A stretch of 64,000 bases of DNA from Miniphocaeibacter massiliensis (GCF_900232905.1 NZ_OCTQ01000006.1:36589-100588), one strand, 5' to 3'. Shown: positions 26,125-35,059, counted from the stretch's first letter. Notes: generated from the sequence alone by a model not told the origin. A program made the numbers and translations.

Positions 26125-26910
26125 ATGAAGAAGAAATTATTGATTTTAGGATTAATAATGATGATGGCACTTACTGCTTGTGGTGGTAAGAAAGCTACGG
26201 ATGAAGAAAAAAAGAAATTAAACGAGTATGCTGAAAAATTAGAGAAGGATGCAGATGGAATTTTTAAGTTTAAGTTTGACGAAGAAAAAGGAACTTTTGA
26301 TATGATTATTCCAGAAACTACCCAAATAATTAACTTGGATTCTCTTAGAGAGAATGTTGAAACATATAGTAATCACATTTCAGAGAAGATAGGGGAAGAT
26401 TTTGAAGTTACCGTTTATTATGAAGATTTAAAAGATTCTATTATAGTATCTGGAAAAAACGGTAAAATTGAAAAAGATAATACAGAAGACTTCTTTAAAG
26501 AACACAAAGATAGATATAAGCCAAATTCTTATGAAACAGATGATTCTTATTATAAATTTGAAGGTGCAGAAATTTCTAGAGAAAAATATACTGGAGATAA
26601 GATAGTGGTATTGAAGATGACATATAAAAATAAAAGTAATGAAGCCATGAATCCTTGGATTTCTTTTATTACTGACTTAAATGTTGTTCAAGATGATGGT
26701 TCTACTGTTGTTAATTTGCAAGATGCTAGCGGAAGTTTACCTAGTTCTTACGGAGTAAGTGCTTCAGATATTCTTTCTAAAAAAATTAAACCAGGAGCGG
26801 AGATAGACCTTATTGTAGGATATAAATTATCTGATGATACTTCTGATGTGAAGATTATTGATTTGTGGTCAGAAGGAGATAAGTTTGAAAAAATTTATAC
26901 AATAAATTAA
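26125..26910 (+). CDS. Lipoprotein moron: shared 95-aa domain + DUF5067
   Basis: 261 residues. Signal peptide MKKKLLILGLIMMMALTAC has lipobox LTAC. Residues about 30-115 are the beta-alpha-beta domain that recurs in seven proteins of this phage (ending GKNGKIEKDN). Residues 130-261 match the DUF5067 pattern, an Ig-like surface domain: YKFEGAEI, VVLKMTYKNKSNEAMNPW, then IKPG near the end. Own ribosome site (GAGGAGG), promoter and terminator. Confidence 0.8.
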   Translation: MKKKLLILGLIMMMALTACGGKKATDEEKKKLNEYAEKLEKDADGIFKFKFDEEKGTFDMIIPETTQIINLDSLRENVETYSNHISEKIGEDFEVTVYYEDLKDSIIVSGKNGKIEKDNTEDFFKEHKDRYKPNSYETDDSYYKFEGAEISREKYTGDKIVVLKMTYKNKSNEAMNPWISFITDLNVVQDDGSTVVNLQDASGSLPSSYGVSASDILSKKIKPGAEIDLIVGYKLSDDTSDVKIIDLWSEGDKFEKIYTIN

Positions 26911-26915
26911 ATTTT

Positions 26916-26942
26916 AAGCTACCAATTAAGGTAGCTTTTTTT
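26916..26942 (+). terminator. Terminator after lipoprotein at 26125
   Basis: 8-bp stem AAGCTACC/GGTAGCTT with a 6-base loop and a T run. Confidence 0.88.
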
Positions 26943-26975
26943 ATACAATTTTATAGAAATTATATTTGCCTTTTC

Positions 26976-26984
26976 TGATATAAT
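26976..26984 (+). promoter_or_regulatory. Extended -10 of lipoprotein moron at 27013
   Basis: TGATATAAT, 29 bp before the start codon. Confidence 0.5.
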
Positions 26985-27012
26985 AGTATTTATTATACAG
27001 GAGGGGTTATTT

Positions 27013-27756
27013 TTGAATAGAAAATTTTTAACCTTAGGTTTAATTTTAATAATGAGTTTAACTGCTTGTAGTAGCGGTAAAGATAGTAGTGAGCCTTCAG
27101 AAACTTCAAAAAGTACTGAACAAGTATTAAATAAGGAAAGTGAAATTTCAGAAAATCAGCTAAAGGTTGCTAAGGAGTATTTAAGCGAGTACAGTTCTTC
27201 TTCTAATGGTTTAATTAAGACAAAGTTAGATGAAAAGAACAAGGTTGTTGAAGTTGTTATACAGCGTGTTGCTGCTATAGAAAACCCTGATGATGTAAGA
27301 AATGGAATTAAGAGTATTAGTGAATTTTTCAAAGGTGCTGTTGGTGAAGGTTTTACTATAAGAATGTATTATTTAGACGATTCTAATAGTAATTTAGTTG
27401 TGGCTAAAGATGGAGAGATAGTAGAGGATAATTTAGAGGAGTATTTAAAAAACAATCCTTCTAAAAAATCTGATGCTAATACTTTTCTTAAGCAGTATGT
27501 TGAGGGAGCTAATTCAACTAGTATAGATTTTGTTAAGACTGAGTATGACGAGAACTCTAATACGTTTTTTATTGTTGTTGAAGAAGGTAAGAATGTCGAT
27601 AGTGAGATGTTAAGACAAGCTGTAACTGTTTCTACAAATGATATTTTTAATTATGTTGGAGAGGGGTATTTTGTAAAACTTGTTTATAAGAACAAAAAAG
27701 ATAATCCTTTGATTCTTGCAAAAGATGGCAAAATTGTACAGGACATATTGAAGTAG
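27013..27756 (+). CDS. Lipoprotein moron with two tandem shared domains
   Basis: 247 residues. TTG start with GGAGGGG 6 bp upstream. Signal peptide MNRKFLTLGLILIMSLTAC. After a Ser/Glu linker there are two tandem copies of the shared domain (about 50-148 and 160-247). Both have a GEGF/Y-(T/F)-(I/V) strand and end in AKDGEIVEDN or AKDGKIVQDI. No DUF5067 domain. Internal duplication is evident. Confidence 0.78.
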   Translation: MNRKFLTLGLILIMSLTACSSGKDSSEPSETSKSTEQVLNKESEISENQLKVAKEYLSEYSSSSNGLIKTKLDEKNKVVEVVIQRVAAIENPDDVRNGIKSISEFFKGAVGEGFTIRMYYLDDSNSNLVVAKDGEIVEDNLEEYLKNNPSKKSDANTFLKQYVEGANSTSIDFVKTEYDENSNTFFIVVEEGKNVDSEMLRQAVTVSTNDIFNYVGEGYFVKLVYKNKKDNPLILAKDGKIVQDILK

Positions 27757-27838
27757 ACTCATTAATAGAGTATATTTTTTTGCTAAAGTATTATACAATA
27801 TGAAGTATAGTTTGATTAATATGGTTGGAGGTATTCTT

Positions 27839-28450
27839 TTGAAGAAGTATCTGTTAATTTTGGCAATGACAATGTCTATGGTGTTTGTCGTTACAGCTTG
27901 TAAAGGCAAAGATGACAATGATAATATAAAAGAAACTTTAGGGGTAAAAGAAACTAAAACTAGTGAATCTAGTGTAGTAGATAGTACTGAGAGTTTGGAA
28001 GATATTAAAGAGAGAGAAAAATATCATGATATATGTAGTAAGTTTCTTTATTTGAAAAAAGACATGAAAAAAGAAGAGGTTGATTCTATTCTTGGTGAAA
28101 AAGGCAAGGAAACACTTAAATCAAAACGCTCTACTATTTATGAGTACTATGGAAAGGTTCAAGTTACTTTTAGAGATGATAAATTGTGTGGGAAGAATCA
28201 ATCTGATTTAATTACTAGTTTTGTAAATGCCAGTAACCACCTTAGTTTAAAGATGTTTGAACAAGTTAAAGAAGGTATGTCTGTTGATGAAGTTAAAGAT
28301 ATTTTAGGTGATGGAGTTTTAACTTCTGAAGATTATTTAAATAATTTTACTACTTCTGCTTATGTGTATTATGGTGAAGATAATACTAATATAAGAATTT
28401 CCTTTAATGATGGAGTTGTTGCTATTAAGACACAACTTGGATTAGAGTAA
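27839..28450 (+). CDS. Lipoprotein moron with BLIP-like repeats
   Basis: 203 residues from the TTG at 27839, which follows TTGGAGG and starts a regular signal peptide (MKKYLLILAMTMSMVFVVTAC); the frame is open 13 codons further. Two repeats (KKDMKKEEVDSILGEKG near 77 and KEGMSVDEVKDILGDGV near 142) match those in the lipoprotein at 25208. The mature N-terminus is an Asp/Ser/Glu-rich tether. Confidence 0.75.
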   Translation: MKKYLLILAMTMSMVFVVTACKGKDDNDNIKETLGVKETKTSESSVVDSTESLEDIKEREKYHDICSKFLYLKKDMKKEEVDSILGEKGKETLKSKRSTIYEYYGKVQVTFRDDKLCGKNQSDLITSFVNASNHLSLKMFEQVKEGMSVDEVKDILGDGVLTSEDYLNNFTTSAYVYYGEDNTNIRISFNDGVVAIKTQLGLE

Positions 28451-28482
28451 TTTATAGAAAACAGTAAATTTAATTTGATATT

Positions 28483-28506
28483 AAGCTACTTTTGAGTAGC
28501 TTTTTT
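28483..28506 (+). terminator. Terminator after lipoprotein at 27839
   Basis: 8-bp stem AAGCTACT/AGTAGCTT with a TTTG loop and a T run. Confidence 0.88.
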
Positions 28507-28562
28507 AGTAAAAAGAGTTTTAATTGTTTTATGATTATGGATATTATGTAAGGGAGAGTTTT

Positions 28563-28895
28563 ATGAAAAAAGTTTTTAGAATATTATTACTTACTACTAT
28601 AATAGCAGTTGTTTTTAGCGGATGTGGTGACAAGGTAAAAAGAAGCAAGGGAGATGTTCCTACCGAAGATGAAGTTGAAGTTGCAGAGTATTATTCAGAA
28701 ATTTTAGAAAATGCAAAAAATGAGTATATAGATAAAGGTTATAGCGAGAGTTCTTCAGATGAAACGGCTAATATACTTGAAAAGATTTCAAATGATGCTC
28801 AAGAAAAAGTTGGTAAGAAATACGATTTAGAACCTAAGGAAGTGGAAGAAATATTCTTGAAAGTATTTAGCCATAAATATAAAGAAGGTAAGTAG
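28563..28895 (+). CDS. Small helical lipoprotein moron
   Basis: 110 residues from the ATG at 28563 (AAGGGAGAG upstream; a longer frame exists but lacks a ribosome site). Lipobox FSGC. The mature part is an all-helical acidic domain (EVEVAEYYSEILENAK ... KKYDLEPKEVEEIFLKV) that is clearly related to the lipoprotein at 36832. No terminator separates it from the next promoter. Confidence 0.7.
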   Translation: MKKVFRILLLTTIIAVVFSGCGDKVKRSKGDVPTEDEVEVAEYYSEILENAKNEYIDKGYSESSSDETANILEKISNDAQEKVGKKYDLEPKEVEEIFLKVFSHKYKEGK

Positions 28896-28942
28896 TAAGG
28901 ACTATGGCATATATTTTGTTTCATGTAAATATAGAAAAGATA

Positions 28943-28951
28943 TGGTATAGT
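28943..28951 (+). promoter_or_regulatory. Extended -10 of lipoprotein moron at 28984
   Basis: TGGTATAGT inside TATGGTATAGTA (28941-28952). The same 12-mer recurs at 31706-31717. Confidence 0.5.
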
Positions 28952-28983
28952 AGTGATATATAACAATTATTGGAGGTTAATAC

Positions 28984-29520
28984 ATGAAGAAGAAATTATT
29001 GATTTTAGGATTAATTATGGTTATGGCTTTTACAGCATGTGGCGACAATAAGTCCAAAGATGAAGATCCTACTAAAGTTGCTGAAAACAAGAAGGAAGAT
29101 GGTAAAAAAACTTCAAAAAAAGAACTTAAAGCAGGAGAAACTTGGGAGGTTGAAGGTCAGTGGAAAGTAACAGTTGATTCAGTTACAGTTACAAAAGAAA
29201 GAAATGAATATTCTGATAAAAAACCTGAAGAAGTTGTAATAGTTAAGTACACATATGAAAATTTAGGGTACGAAAGTGATATTCAAGATTTGTTTATTAC
29301 ACCTAGTGGAGTTATAGACGGTAAAGGTGAGATGGGTGAAATATACCCAGCTAATATTAGTGTATACCCTAAGCCAACTCCAGTTGGAGCAAAGACAGTA
29401 GATGCAGAAGAGGCTTTTGGTATAAACAATGCTAGTGATACTGTAAAAGTAATATTTGAAATATATGATGTTAATTCTACACAACATAAAGCTACTTTTG
29501 AATGTCCAGTAACTAAATAA
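28984..29520 (+). CDS. Lipoprotein moron with Ig-like (DUF4352/5067-type) domain
   Basis: 178 residues. Signal peptide MKKKLLILGLIMVMAFTAC, then a Lys/Asp tether to about residue 55. The single beta-sandwich domain begins AGETWEVEGQWKVTVDSV and contains VVIVKYTYENLGY, the hallmark strand of DUF4352/DUF5067-like domains. Own promoter and terminator. Confidence 0.75.
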   Translation: MKKKLLILGLIMVMAFTACGDNKSKDEDPTKVAENKKEDGKKTSKKELKAGETWEVEGQWKVTVDSVTVTKERNEYSDKKPEEVVIVKYTYENLGYESDIQDLFITPSGVIDGKGEMGEIYPANISVYPKPTPVGAKTVDAEEAFGINNASDTVKVIFEIYDVNSTQHKATFECPVTK

Positions 29521-29526
29521 ATTTTA

Positions 29527-29553
29527 AAAGCTACTATTTATAGTAGCTTTTTT
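29527..29553 (+). terminator. Terminator after lipoprotein at 28984
   Basis: Perfect 10-bp stem AAAGCTACTA/TAGTAGCTTT with a TTTA loop and a T run. Confidence 0.92.
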
Positions 29554-29616
29554 ATTGCAGAATTGTTAACCAAGCGATAAAATATATAATGTAAATATTT
29601 ATTTTATATGATATAG

Positions 29617-29625
29617 TGATATAAT
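29617..29625 (+). promoter_or_regulatory. Extended -10 of lipoprotein moron at 29651
   Basis: TGATATAAT, 26 bp before the start codon. Confidence 0.5.
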
Positions 29626-29650
29626 AGAGTAATTATTGGGAGGTTAATAT

Positions 29651-30505
29651 ATGAAAAAGAAGTTGTTGTTTTTAGGGTTAATTATGATGTTCGTTTTAAC
29701 TGCGTGTGGAAAGGATATAGAAGGTTATAAGAAAGAGATTTACACACCTATAAAAGAAAATGTTGAAAAATTAGATAAATCATTAGGCGATTACATAGCA
29801 AAAGTAGAAGAGCTTAGAAATTCAGCAGACAGCATAACATTATTAGATACTGATGAATTTTCGACAGACTTAAAAAAGATTGAAGAAAATGTCAATAAAA
29901 TTAAAGATTTAGAATCTTTTGAGGATGAACAGAAAAAACAGCTTAAGGAAATTAAAAGTGATTTTAAAACGGTTGTAGATGACATTTCTACAGCAAGGTT
30001 GGATGCAAAAGAAATATATCAAACAGTAAATTCAGAAGCAATGAAACCTGAATATAATAAAAAAATTAAGTCTATAAATGAAAATTTAGATAAATTGTTA
30101 GAAAAATTTACTAAGCTTAACAAAGAATATGAAATTACAGATAAAATTGAGATAAAAAATAAAATTGGAGAATTTAAGGAACCAGACAAAGTTGCTGGAC
30201 AGTTAACTGCAAGAGAAGATAAAATAATGGAAAATTATCTAACTATCTTAAATTCCGAAAAAAATTCTCAAAAAGGTCTAAAAACAGAACTTGATAAGGA
30301 TACTAAAACATTATCAATTGTTTTTGCAAATAATTATTATATAGCAGATAAAGGTGCGGCAAAAACTTCTGCTGAAAGTATGTCTAAAACTTTGTCTACT
30401 CTAGTAGGTAAGGGATTTACTGTACAAATAGTACAGGATAATAAAAGAGATAATCCATTTATAGCAATTAAAGATGGAGAAATTGTAGTAGATAATTTAA
30501 AATAA
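29651..30505 (+). CDS. Lipoprotein moron: helical domain + shared domain
   Basis: 284 residues. Signal peptide MKKKLLFLGLIMMFVLTAC. Residues 22-180 are a long helical domain opening IEGYKKEIYTPIKENVEKLD. Residues about 188-284 are the shared beta-alpha-beta domain, ending IKDGEIVVDNLK. The architecture is the same as in the lipoprotein at 31752. Confidence 0.78.
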   Translation: MKKKLLFLGLIMMFVLTACGKDIEGYKKEIYTPIKENVEKLDKSLGDYIAKVEELRNSADSITLLDTDEFSTDLKKIEENVNKIKDLESFEDEQKKQLKEIKSDFKTVVDDISTARLDAKEIYQTVNSEAMKPEYNKKIKSINENLDKLLEKFTKLNKEYEITDKIEIKNKIGEFKEPDKVAGQLTAREDKIMENYLTILNSEKNSQKGLKTELDKDTKTLSIVFANNYYIADKGAAKTSAESMSKTLSTLVGKGFTVQIVQDNKRDNPFIAIKDGEIVVDNLK

Positions 30506-30511
30506 TAGATT

Positions 30512-30542
30512 AAGCAATTACCAAAAGGTAGTTGCTTTTTTT
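30512..30542 (+). terminator. Terminator after lipoprotein at 29651
   Basis: 11-bp stem AAGCAATTACC/GGTAGTTGCTT with an AAAA loop and a T run. Confidence 0.9.
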
Positions 30543-30740
30543 ATGACCTAACAGAAATCTATGATTTCGTGGTAGGTCAGCAGACTGTTAAAACCAAATC
30601 AAGATTTGGAAAACAGGTTGCATCAGTTCTATAAACAAAATCGTAGATTTTGATAGAACTAGAAAACACAAAGCTTTCCAAAGAGCAAAGCGATTTGAAG
30701 AAAGCGACTGCGTCTTGTGGTGAGTTATTACATAGAATGT
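30512..30740. repeat. 229-bp intergenic direct repeat, copy 1 (terminator + hairpin array)
   Basis: Nearly identical to 31349-31577 (offset 837 bp). After the terminator come four long hairpins: GACCTA...TAGGTC (30545-30578), GCAGACTGTT...AACAGGTTGC (30580-30621), AGTTCTAT...ATAGAACT (30625-30660) and CACAA...TTGTG (30667-30719). Inner cores are AAATC-N2/3-GATTT. No coding frame of note lies in the 30541-30890 gap, which otherwise holds only the next promoter. Confidence 0.85.
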
Positions 30741-30850
30741 ATCAAGGGTATATCTTAAGTTATGACCTAATCCATTTTATGAAATAGACTATTAAAATCA
30801 AAGATTTTTATTTATTTGAAGGTATGTAAATATAAAAAATTACATTAATG

Positions 30851-30859
30851 TGGTATATT
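30851..30859 (+). promoter_or_regulatory. Extended -10 of lipoprotein moron at 30891
   Basis: TGGTATATT, 32 bp before the start codon. Confidence 0.45.
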
Positions 30860-30890
30860 AATACTATATATAATCGTAGGGGGATAACTA

Positions 30891-31340
30891 ATGAAAAAGA
30901 AATTTTTGATTTTAGGGTTAATAATGGTTATGGCATTTACAGCTTGTGGAGATAAAAAAGACAAAGAAACTGAAAATCCTTCAGGCGTTAATGAAATAAC
31001 TAGTGAAGAAGAAAAAGATATTAATGAATTTTTAGAAGGATTCAACAAAGATCCAAATACTTTATTTTCAGCAGAATTAGTAAAAGAAGATAGAACTATA
31101 AATATTGAGATTTTAAGTCAAAAAACAAAGCTTAATGTAGAAGTACTAAGAAACTCAATTAATAATATTAGCAAGGCTTTTGTAGGAGAAATTTCAAAGG
31201 GCTTTACAATAAAACTTTACTATAAAGGAGAAGAAAATACTCCATTAATGATTGTCAAAGACGAAAAAGTTATAGAAGACAATTTTGAAGAATATCTTAG
31301 AAATAATCCAGATAAAGAAGATAAAACAAAAAAAGAATAG
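30891..31340 (+). CDS. Lipoprotein moron with single shared domain
   Basis: 149 residues. Signal peptide MKKKFLILGLIMVMAFTAC, a short tether, then one copy of the shared domain (about 42-138), with ISKGFTIKLYY and a final KDEKVIEDN. This is the minimal form of the family and shows the domain boundaries well. Confidence 0.8.
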   Translation: MKKKFLILGLIMVMAFTACGDKKDKETENPSGVNEITSEEEKDINEFLEGFNKDPNTLFSAELVKEDRTINIEILSQKTKLNVEVLRNSINNISKAFVGEISKGFTIKLYYKGEENTPLMIVKDEKVIEDNFEEYLRNNPDKEDKTKKE

Positions 31341-31348
31341 TTATTACA

Positions 31349-31379
31349 AAGCAGTTACCAAAAGGTAGTTGCTTTTTTT
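31349..31379 (+). terminator. Terminator after lipoprotein at 30891
   Basis: 11-bp stem AAGCAGTTACC/GGTAGTTGCTT (with wobble) with an AAAA loop and a T run. Confidence 0.9.
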
Positions 31380-31577
31380 ATGATCTAACAGAAATCTATG
31401 ATTTCGTGGTAGGACAGCAGACTGTTAAAACCAAATCGAGATTTGGAAAACAGGTTGCATCAGTTCTATAAACAAAATCGTAGATTTTGATAGAACTAGA
31501 AAACACAAAGCTTTCCAAAGAGCAGAGCGATTTGAAGAAAGCGACTGCGTCTTGAGGTAAGTTGTTACATAGAATGT
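31349..31577. repeat. 229-bp intergenic direct repeat, copy 2
   Basis: Second copy of the element at 30512-30740. The first hairpin's outer arm has drifted (GATCTA and TAGGAC) while the inner hairpins are intact. The rest of the 31380-31751 gap holds the next promoter and no gene. Confidence 0.85.
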
Positions 31578-31707
31578 GATAAAAAGGTGGTTTAGTAAAT
31601 AAAAATTTTTAACTTTGTAGTAGGGTAAGCATAAAAAACTTTATTAAACGAACAATGTATTTTATAAATTTTATAAAAAAGTATAAGAATGTAAAAATAT
31701 ATCAGTA

Positions 31708-31716
31708 TGGTATAGT
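31708..31716 (+). promoter_or_regulatory. Extended -10 of lipoprotein moron at 31752
   Basis: TGGTATAGT within TATGGTATAGTA, identical to the promoter at 28941-28952. Confidence 0.5.
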
Positions 31717-31751
31717 AATGTTGTATATAAAAATACTGAGGAGGTTTACAT

Positions 31752-32597
31752 ATGAAAAAAAAGTTGTTAATCTTAGGTCTAATTATGATGATGGCTTTTA
31801 CAGGATGTGGCAAAAACACAGAAGAGTATAAGGAAAAGATTTATACTCCAGTAAAAGAAAACGTTGAAAAATTAAATGATATTATGGGTGATTATCTTAC
31901 AAGAACTGAGGAAATGAGAAAAGGTAATGATAATACTGAAGAAACTACACTAAAAGGATTTTTTGAAGAACTTGAAGCAATTGAAAAAGATATGTCCAAA
32001 ATAAAACCGATAGATTCTTTCAAAGACGAAGAGAAAAAAGAATTTGAAGAAATACTAAGTGAATTTAAAAATGGAGCTGAAAGTATTAATGAAACAGCAG
32101 GAGATTTAATTTCATTATATGTACTTGGTGGAACAGATAAACGAATAGAAGAATACGAAGAAAAGAGCAAGGCTGCAAATGACTCTTTAGATAAATTTTC
32201 AAAGAAATTCAATGAATTAAATAAAAAATTTGATATTAAAGAAGAAATAAAAATAGAGAATAGAACTACTGAGTATAAAGAAAAGGAAATTACAAAAGTA
32301 CCATTAACTGCAAAAGAAGAACTTTTAATGGGAGCATATTTAGAAGGAATGAACGAATCTAAAGATAAAGGAATTAGTGCGGAATTTGACAAGGAGAATA
32401 GAACATTTTATGTTGTATTTAGAGATGACCTTAATATCACCGATGCAGAAATTATAAGAAAAACCACTAGAACAACATCTAGCACTATATCAAATCAGAT
32501 AGCAAAAGAAGTTACTGTTAAAATAGTGTATGATGGTAAGAGAGATGAGCCATTACTGACGGCATTAGATGGATTAATAATAGAAGATAATATATAG
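31752..32597 (+). CDS. Lipoprotein moron: helical domain + shared domain, paralogue
   Basis: 281 residues. Signal peptide MKKKLLILGLIMMMAFTGC. A helical domain (22-180) opening TEEYKEKIYTPVKENVEKLN is followed by the shared domain (about 187-281), ending ALDGLIIEDN. It is a full-length paralogue of the protein at 29651 with substantial divergence. It is the last cargo gene before the scaffold. Confidence 0.78.
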   Translation: MKKKLLILGLIMMMAFTGCGKNTEEYKEKIYTPVKENVEKLNDIMGDYLTRTEEMRKGNDNTEETTLKGFFEELEAIEKDMSKIKPIDSFKDEEKKEFEEILSEFKNGAESINETAGDLISLYVLGGTDKRIEEYEEKSKAANDSLDKFSKKFNELNKKFDIKEEIKIENRTTEYKEKEITKVPLTAKEELLMGAYLEGMNESKDKGISAEFDKENRTFYVVFRDDLNITDAEIIRKTTRTTSSTISNQIAKEVTVKIVYDGKRDEPLLTALDGLIIEDNI

Positions 32598-32611
32598 TAA
32601 AAATATAGATT

Positions 32612-32641
32612 AAGCAATTACCAAAAGGTAGTTGCTTTTTT
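32612..32641 (+). terminator. Terminator after lipoprotein at 31752
   Basis: Same 11-bp stem as at 30512, followed by a T run. Confidence 0.9.
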
Positions 32642-32676
32642 ATTTTCAAATTCTTTGTAACAAATTACTACAAGTA

Positions 32677-32873
32677 CGCAGTAGACTTATACAAAATCAG
32701 AGATTTTGGAAGTCTTTGCGTTTGACCTACCTGTAAAATCATAGATTTTGGGTTAGGTCATAAGCCCAAAACTACTGTATGGCTATAAAAGAATGTAGGA
32801 ATTACAGTCAAACAAGACTTATGCGTACATGCATCTGACCTACTTTTGTTTTCTTTACAAACAAAGTTAGGTC
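32677..32873. repeat. Hairpin array upstream of scaffold gene
   Basis: CGCA...TGCG enclosing AGACTT...AAGTCT (32677-32720, core AAAATC-AGA-GATTTT); GACCTA...TAGGTC (32724-32759, core AAAATC-ATA-GATTTT); GACCTA...TAGGTC (32837-32873, core TTTGTTT/AAACAAA). The array ends 9 bp before the scaffold ribosome site. No gene is visible in 32598-32894. Confidence 0.75.
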
Positions 32874-32894
32874 AAGAAAAAAGGAGGAATTATT

Positions 32895-33461
32895 ATGAAT
32901 AATTTTTTACCAATGGATTTACAGCTTTTTGCTGAAAGCACAGAGGGGGCTGCAGAACCTGAAGTAGCTAAGGCAGAAACGACTGAAGATGTCATTGAGG
33001 GAAAAACTTTCACTCAAGACGATGTTAATGGCATTGTCAAAGGTAGGGTTGAAAGGGCAACAAGAGATTTGGAAAGACAAGTTAACGATTTGAAAGCTAA
33101 GTTAGGTATTCAAGAAGGGTCAGAAGAATTTAAAGAAAATATTTTACAAGAGAGTGACAGCGAACTTGAAACTTTGAGGCAGGAAAATCTACAACTTAAG
33201 TTAACTAATGTTGCAACTAAGGCTTTAGAAGAAAAGGGTTTTGACGTGGATGAGAAAATACTCGGCATTGTCGTAAGAGAAGACGAGGAATCTACAAAGG
33301 AAGCGGTTAAGACTATGAATAGTCTTGTTGAAAGTTTAGTTAACAAAAAAATCAAAGAAAGCGCTAGGGAGTCTACTCCAAAGGCTGGTAGTGGTACTTC
33401 TGGTGGTGCAAGAAAATTTAGTATGAGCGACTTTGCAAGCAAACAAAGAATAGCAAAGTAG
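32895..33461 (+). CDS. Capsid scaffolding protein (DUF4355-like)
   Basis: 188 residues. It opens with the LPMDLQLFAE signature shared by Gram-positive phage scaffolds. A coiled coil follows (about 55-110) and then a basic, Ser/Gly-rich C-terminus ending in a short helix. It guides capsid assembly and is removed later. The capsid gene follows 22 bp downstream. Confidence 0.88.
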   Translation: MNNFLPMDLQLFAESTEGAAEPEVAKAETTEDVIEGKTFTQDDVNGIVKGRVERATRDLERQVNDLKAKLGIQEGSEEFKENILQESDSELETLRQENLQLKLTNVATKALEEKGFDVDEKILGIVVREDEESTKEAVKTMNSLVESLVNKKIKESARESTPKAGSGTSGGARKFSMSDFASKQRIAK

Positions 33462-33483
33462 CTTAAAAAAGGAGAGATGAATT

Positions 33484-34398
33484 TTGACAATACAAACTTT
33501 TAATCCTGACCATACTTTGGTCAGCGATTTTAGAGAGGGAAGAATTCCTTCTGCACAAGGGGAGTTAATTTTAAAAGACGTAATAAGCAATTCTGTTATT
33601 ATGCAATTAGGTAAGTACGAAGAAATGAAAGATGCAGCAGGTAAGCCTGTTATGAAAAAGACTTTCAGTTATTTAGCTGAAGGGCCAGGAGCTTACTGGG
33701 TTAATGAAACTGAGAAGATTAAAACTTCAACTGCTAAGTGGTTACATGTTGATATGGTGGCTAAAAAGTTAGCTGTTATTATTCCTATTTCTAAGGAGTT
33801 TTTATATTATACTGTAACTGACTTTTTCAACGAAATGCAACCAAAGATAGCTGAGGCTTTTTATAAGAAATTTGATGAGGCGGGTATTTTAGGAATTAAT
33901 AATCCATTTGCTCAGTCTATTGAAAAGTCTGTGGCTAGTTCTTCAAATAAATTAGTTGGTGACATTTCTTATGACAATGTTTTAGCTTTGGGAGATTTAG
34001 TTTTAGAAGATGACATTGAGCCAAATGCTTTTATTTCTAAGGCACAAAATAGAACTGCTTTAAGAGGGGCAGCATTAGTTGAAAATGGAGTTATTCAAGA
34101 AATTTATGACAAAACAACTGACACTATTGACGGACTTCCTTCTGTAAACTTAAAGTCTGCTGAAATGAAGAAAGGTACACTTTACACAGGAGATTTTGAC
34201 CATTTATACTATGGTATTCCTTGGGAATTAGAGTATACAATTTCAGAAGAAGCTCAGCTTTCTACTATAACTAACGAAGATGGTACTCCTGTTAACTTAT
34301 TTGAACAAGATATGGTTGCTTTAAAAGCGACAATGCACGTTGGGTTAACTATCGTTAAAGATGAGGCGTTTGCTAAGTTAGAGCCAAAAGCTGAATAA
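33484..34398 (+). CDS. Major capsid protein (HK97 fold)
   Basis: 304 residues with a TTG start and GGAGAG upstream; the nearby ATG is out of frame. Family patterns include GEGPGAYWVNE-like AEGPGAYWVNETEKI near 62-76, VDMVAKKLAVIIPISKEFL near 90-108, the long helix and the P-domain ending near 295. It forms the procapsid with the scaffold. Confidence 0.9.
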   Translation: MTIQTFNPDHTLVSDFREGRIPSAQGELILKDVISNSVIMQLGKYEEMKDAAGKPVMKKTFSYLAEGPGAYWVNETEKIKTSTAKWLHVDMVAKKLAVIIPISKEFLYYTVTDFFNEMQPKIAEAFYKKFDEAGILGINNPFAQSIEKSVASSSNKLVGDISYDNVLALGDLVLEDDIEPNAFISKAQNRTALRGAALVENGVIQEIYDKTTDTIDGLPSVNLKSAEMKKGTLYTGDFDHLYYGIPWELEYTISEEAQLSTITNEDGTPVNLFEQDMVALKATMHVGLTIVKDEAFAKLEPKAE

Positions 34399-34418
34399 GA
34401 AGAAATAGAGGTAGTAAC

Positions 34419-34760
34419 ATGAACCAAATAGGTGAAAGAATAAAGGTACTACTGGGAGATGTTGACGAAAATCAGGTTAATGTTTTAGTTGAACTGGTTG
34501 AAAGTCAACTTGTTAATAAATTAAAAGTCTATAACGAAGAGATTAAAGCTATTCCACTTTGTCTAGAGTATATAGTTGTAGAAACTGTCATAGCTAGGTT
34601 TAACTACTTGGGAAGTGAAGGCATGAGTTCAGAGTCTGTTGAGGGACATTCTATGAGTTTTTACGAAAACTATCTCAATAGATTTGACGATGATATAAAA
34701 CTATGGGCAGAAGTAGAAGGTCTTACAGATAATGGTAAGGGAAAAGTGATGTTTCTATGA
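34419..34760 (+). CDS. Head-tail connector (adaptor) protein
   Basis: 113 residues, all-helical, of the gp6/gp15-like adaptor kind that docks under the portal. It has LGDVDENQVNVLVELVESQL at the start and SVEGHSMSF near residue 75. It overlaps the next gene by 4 bp. Confidence 0.75.
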   Translation: MNQIGERIKVLLGDVDENQVNVLVELVESQLVNKLKVYNEEIKAIPLCLEYIVVETVIARFNYLGSEGMSSESVEGHSMSFYENYLNRFDDDIKLWAEVEGLTDNGKGKVMFL

Positions 34761-35059
34761 GATGTGATAAATTAATATACCTTTGTATAAATGGTGAAGA
34801 AGTTTACGATGAAACAACTGGTGATTATGTTACAAAAGAGCCTGTAAAGTACAAAAGATATGCAAATATTAACGATATGGGCGATGAAAAAATGGATATG
34901 TTACTTGGTAAAATCACAGTAGGAGCTTTGACTATTAGACTGAATAATGCTTTTGATGAAGACATAGACTACATTGAGTACAACGGTGAAAATTACGAAA
35001 TTAAACAAAGGAAGAAACTTGGAAACAAAGAGAGTTTTCAAGTGGTAAAAAAGGCGTGA
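34757..35059 (+). CDS. Head closure (stopper-like) protein
   Basis: 100 residues, beta-rich, with MLLGKITVGALTIRLNN in the middle and the NYEIKQRKK strand near the end. Position and size fit the head-completion or stopper proteins that close the DNA channel. Overlaps on both sides show tight translational coupling. Confidence 0.7.
   Translation: MRCDKLIYLCINGEEVYDETTGDYVTKEPVKYKRYANINDMGDEKMDMLLGKITVGALTIRLNNAFDEDIDYIEYNGENYEIKQRKKLGNKESFQVVKKA

Noticed and set aside
30541..30890. Structured gap considered as tRNA or tmRNA genes
   Set aside because: The hairpins lack a cloverleaf, a TTCGANTC arm or a CCA end. They fit the junction palindrome pattern instead.
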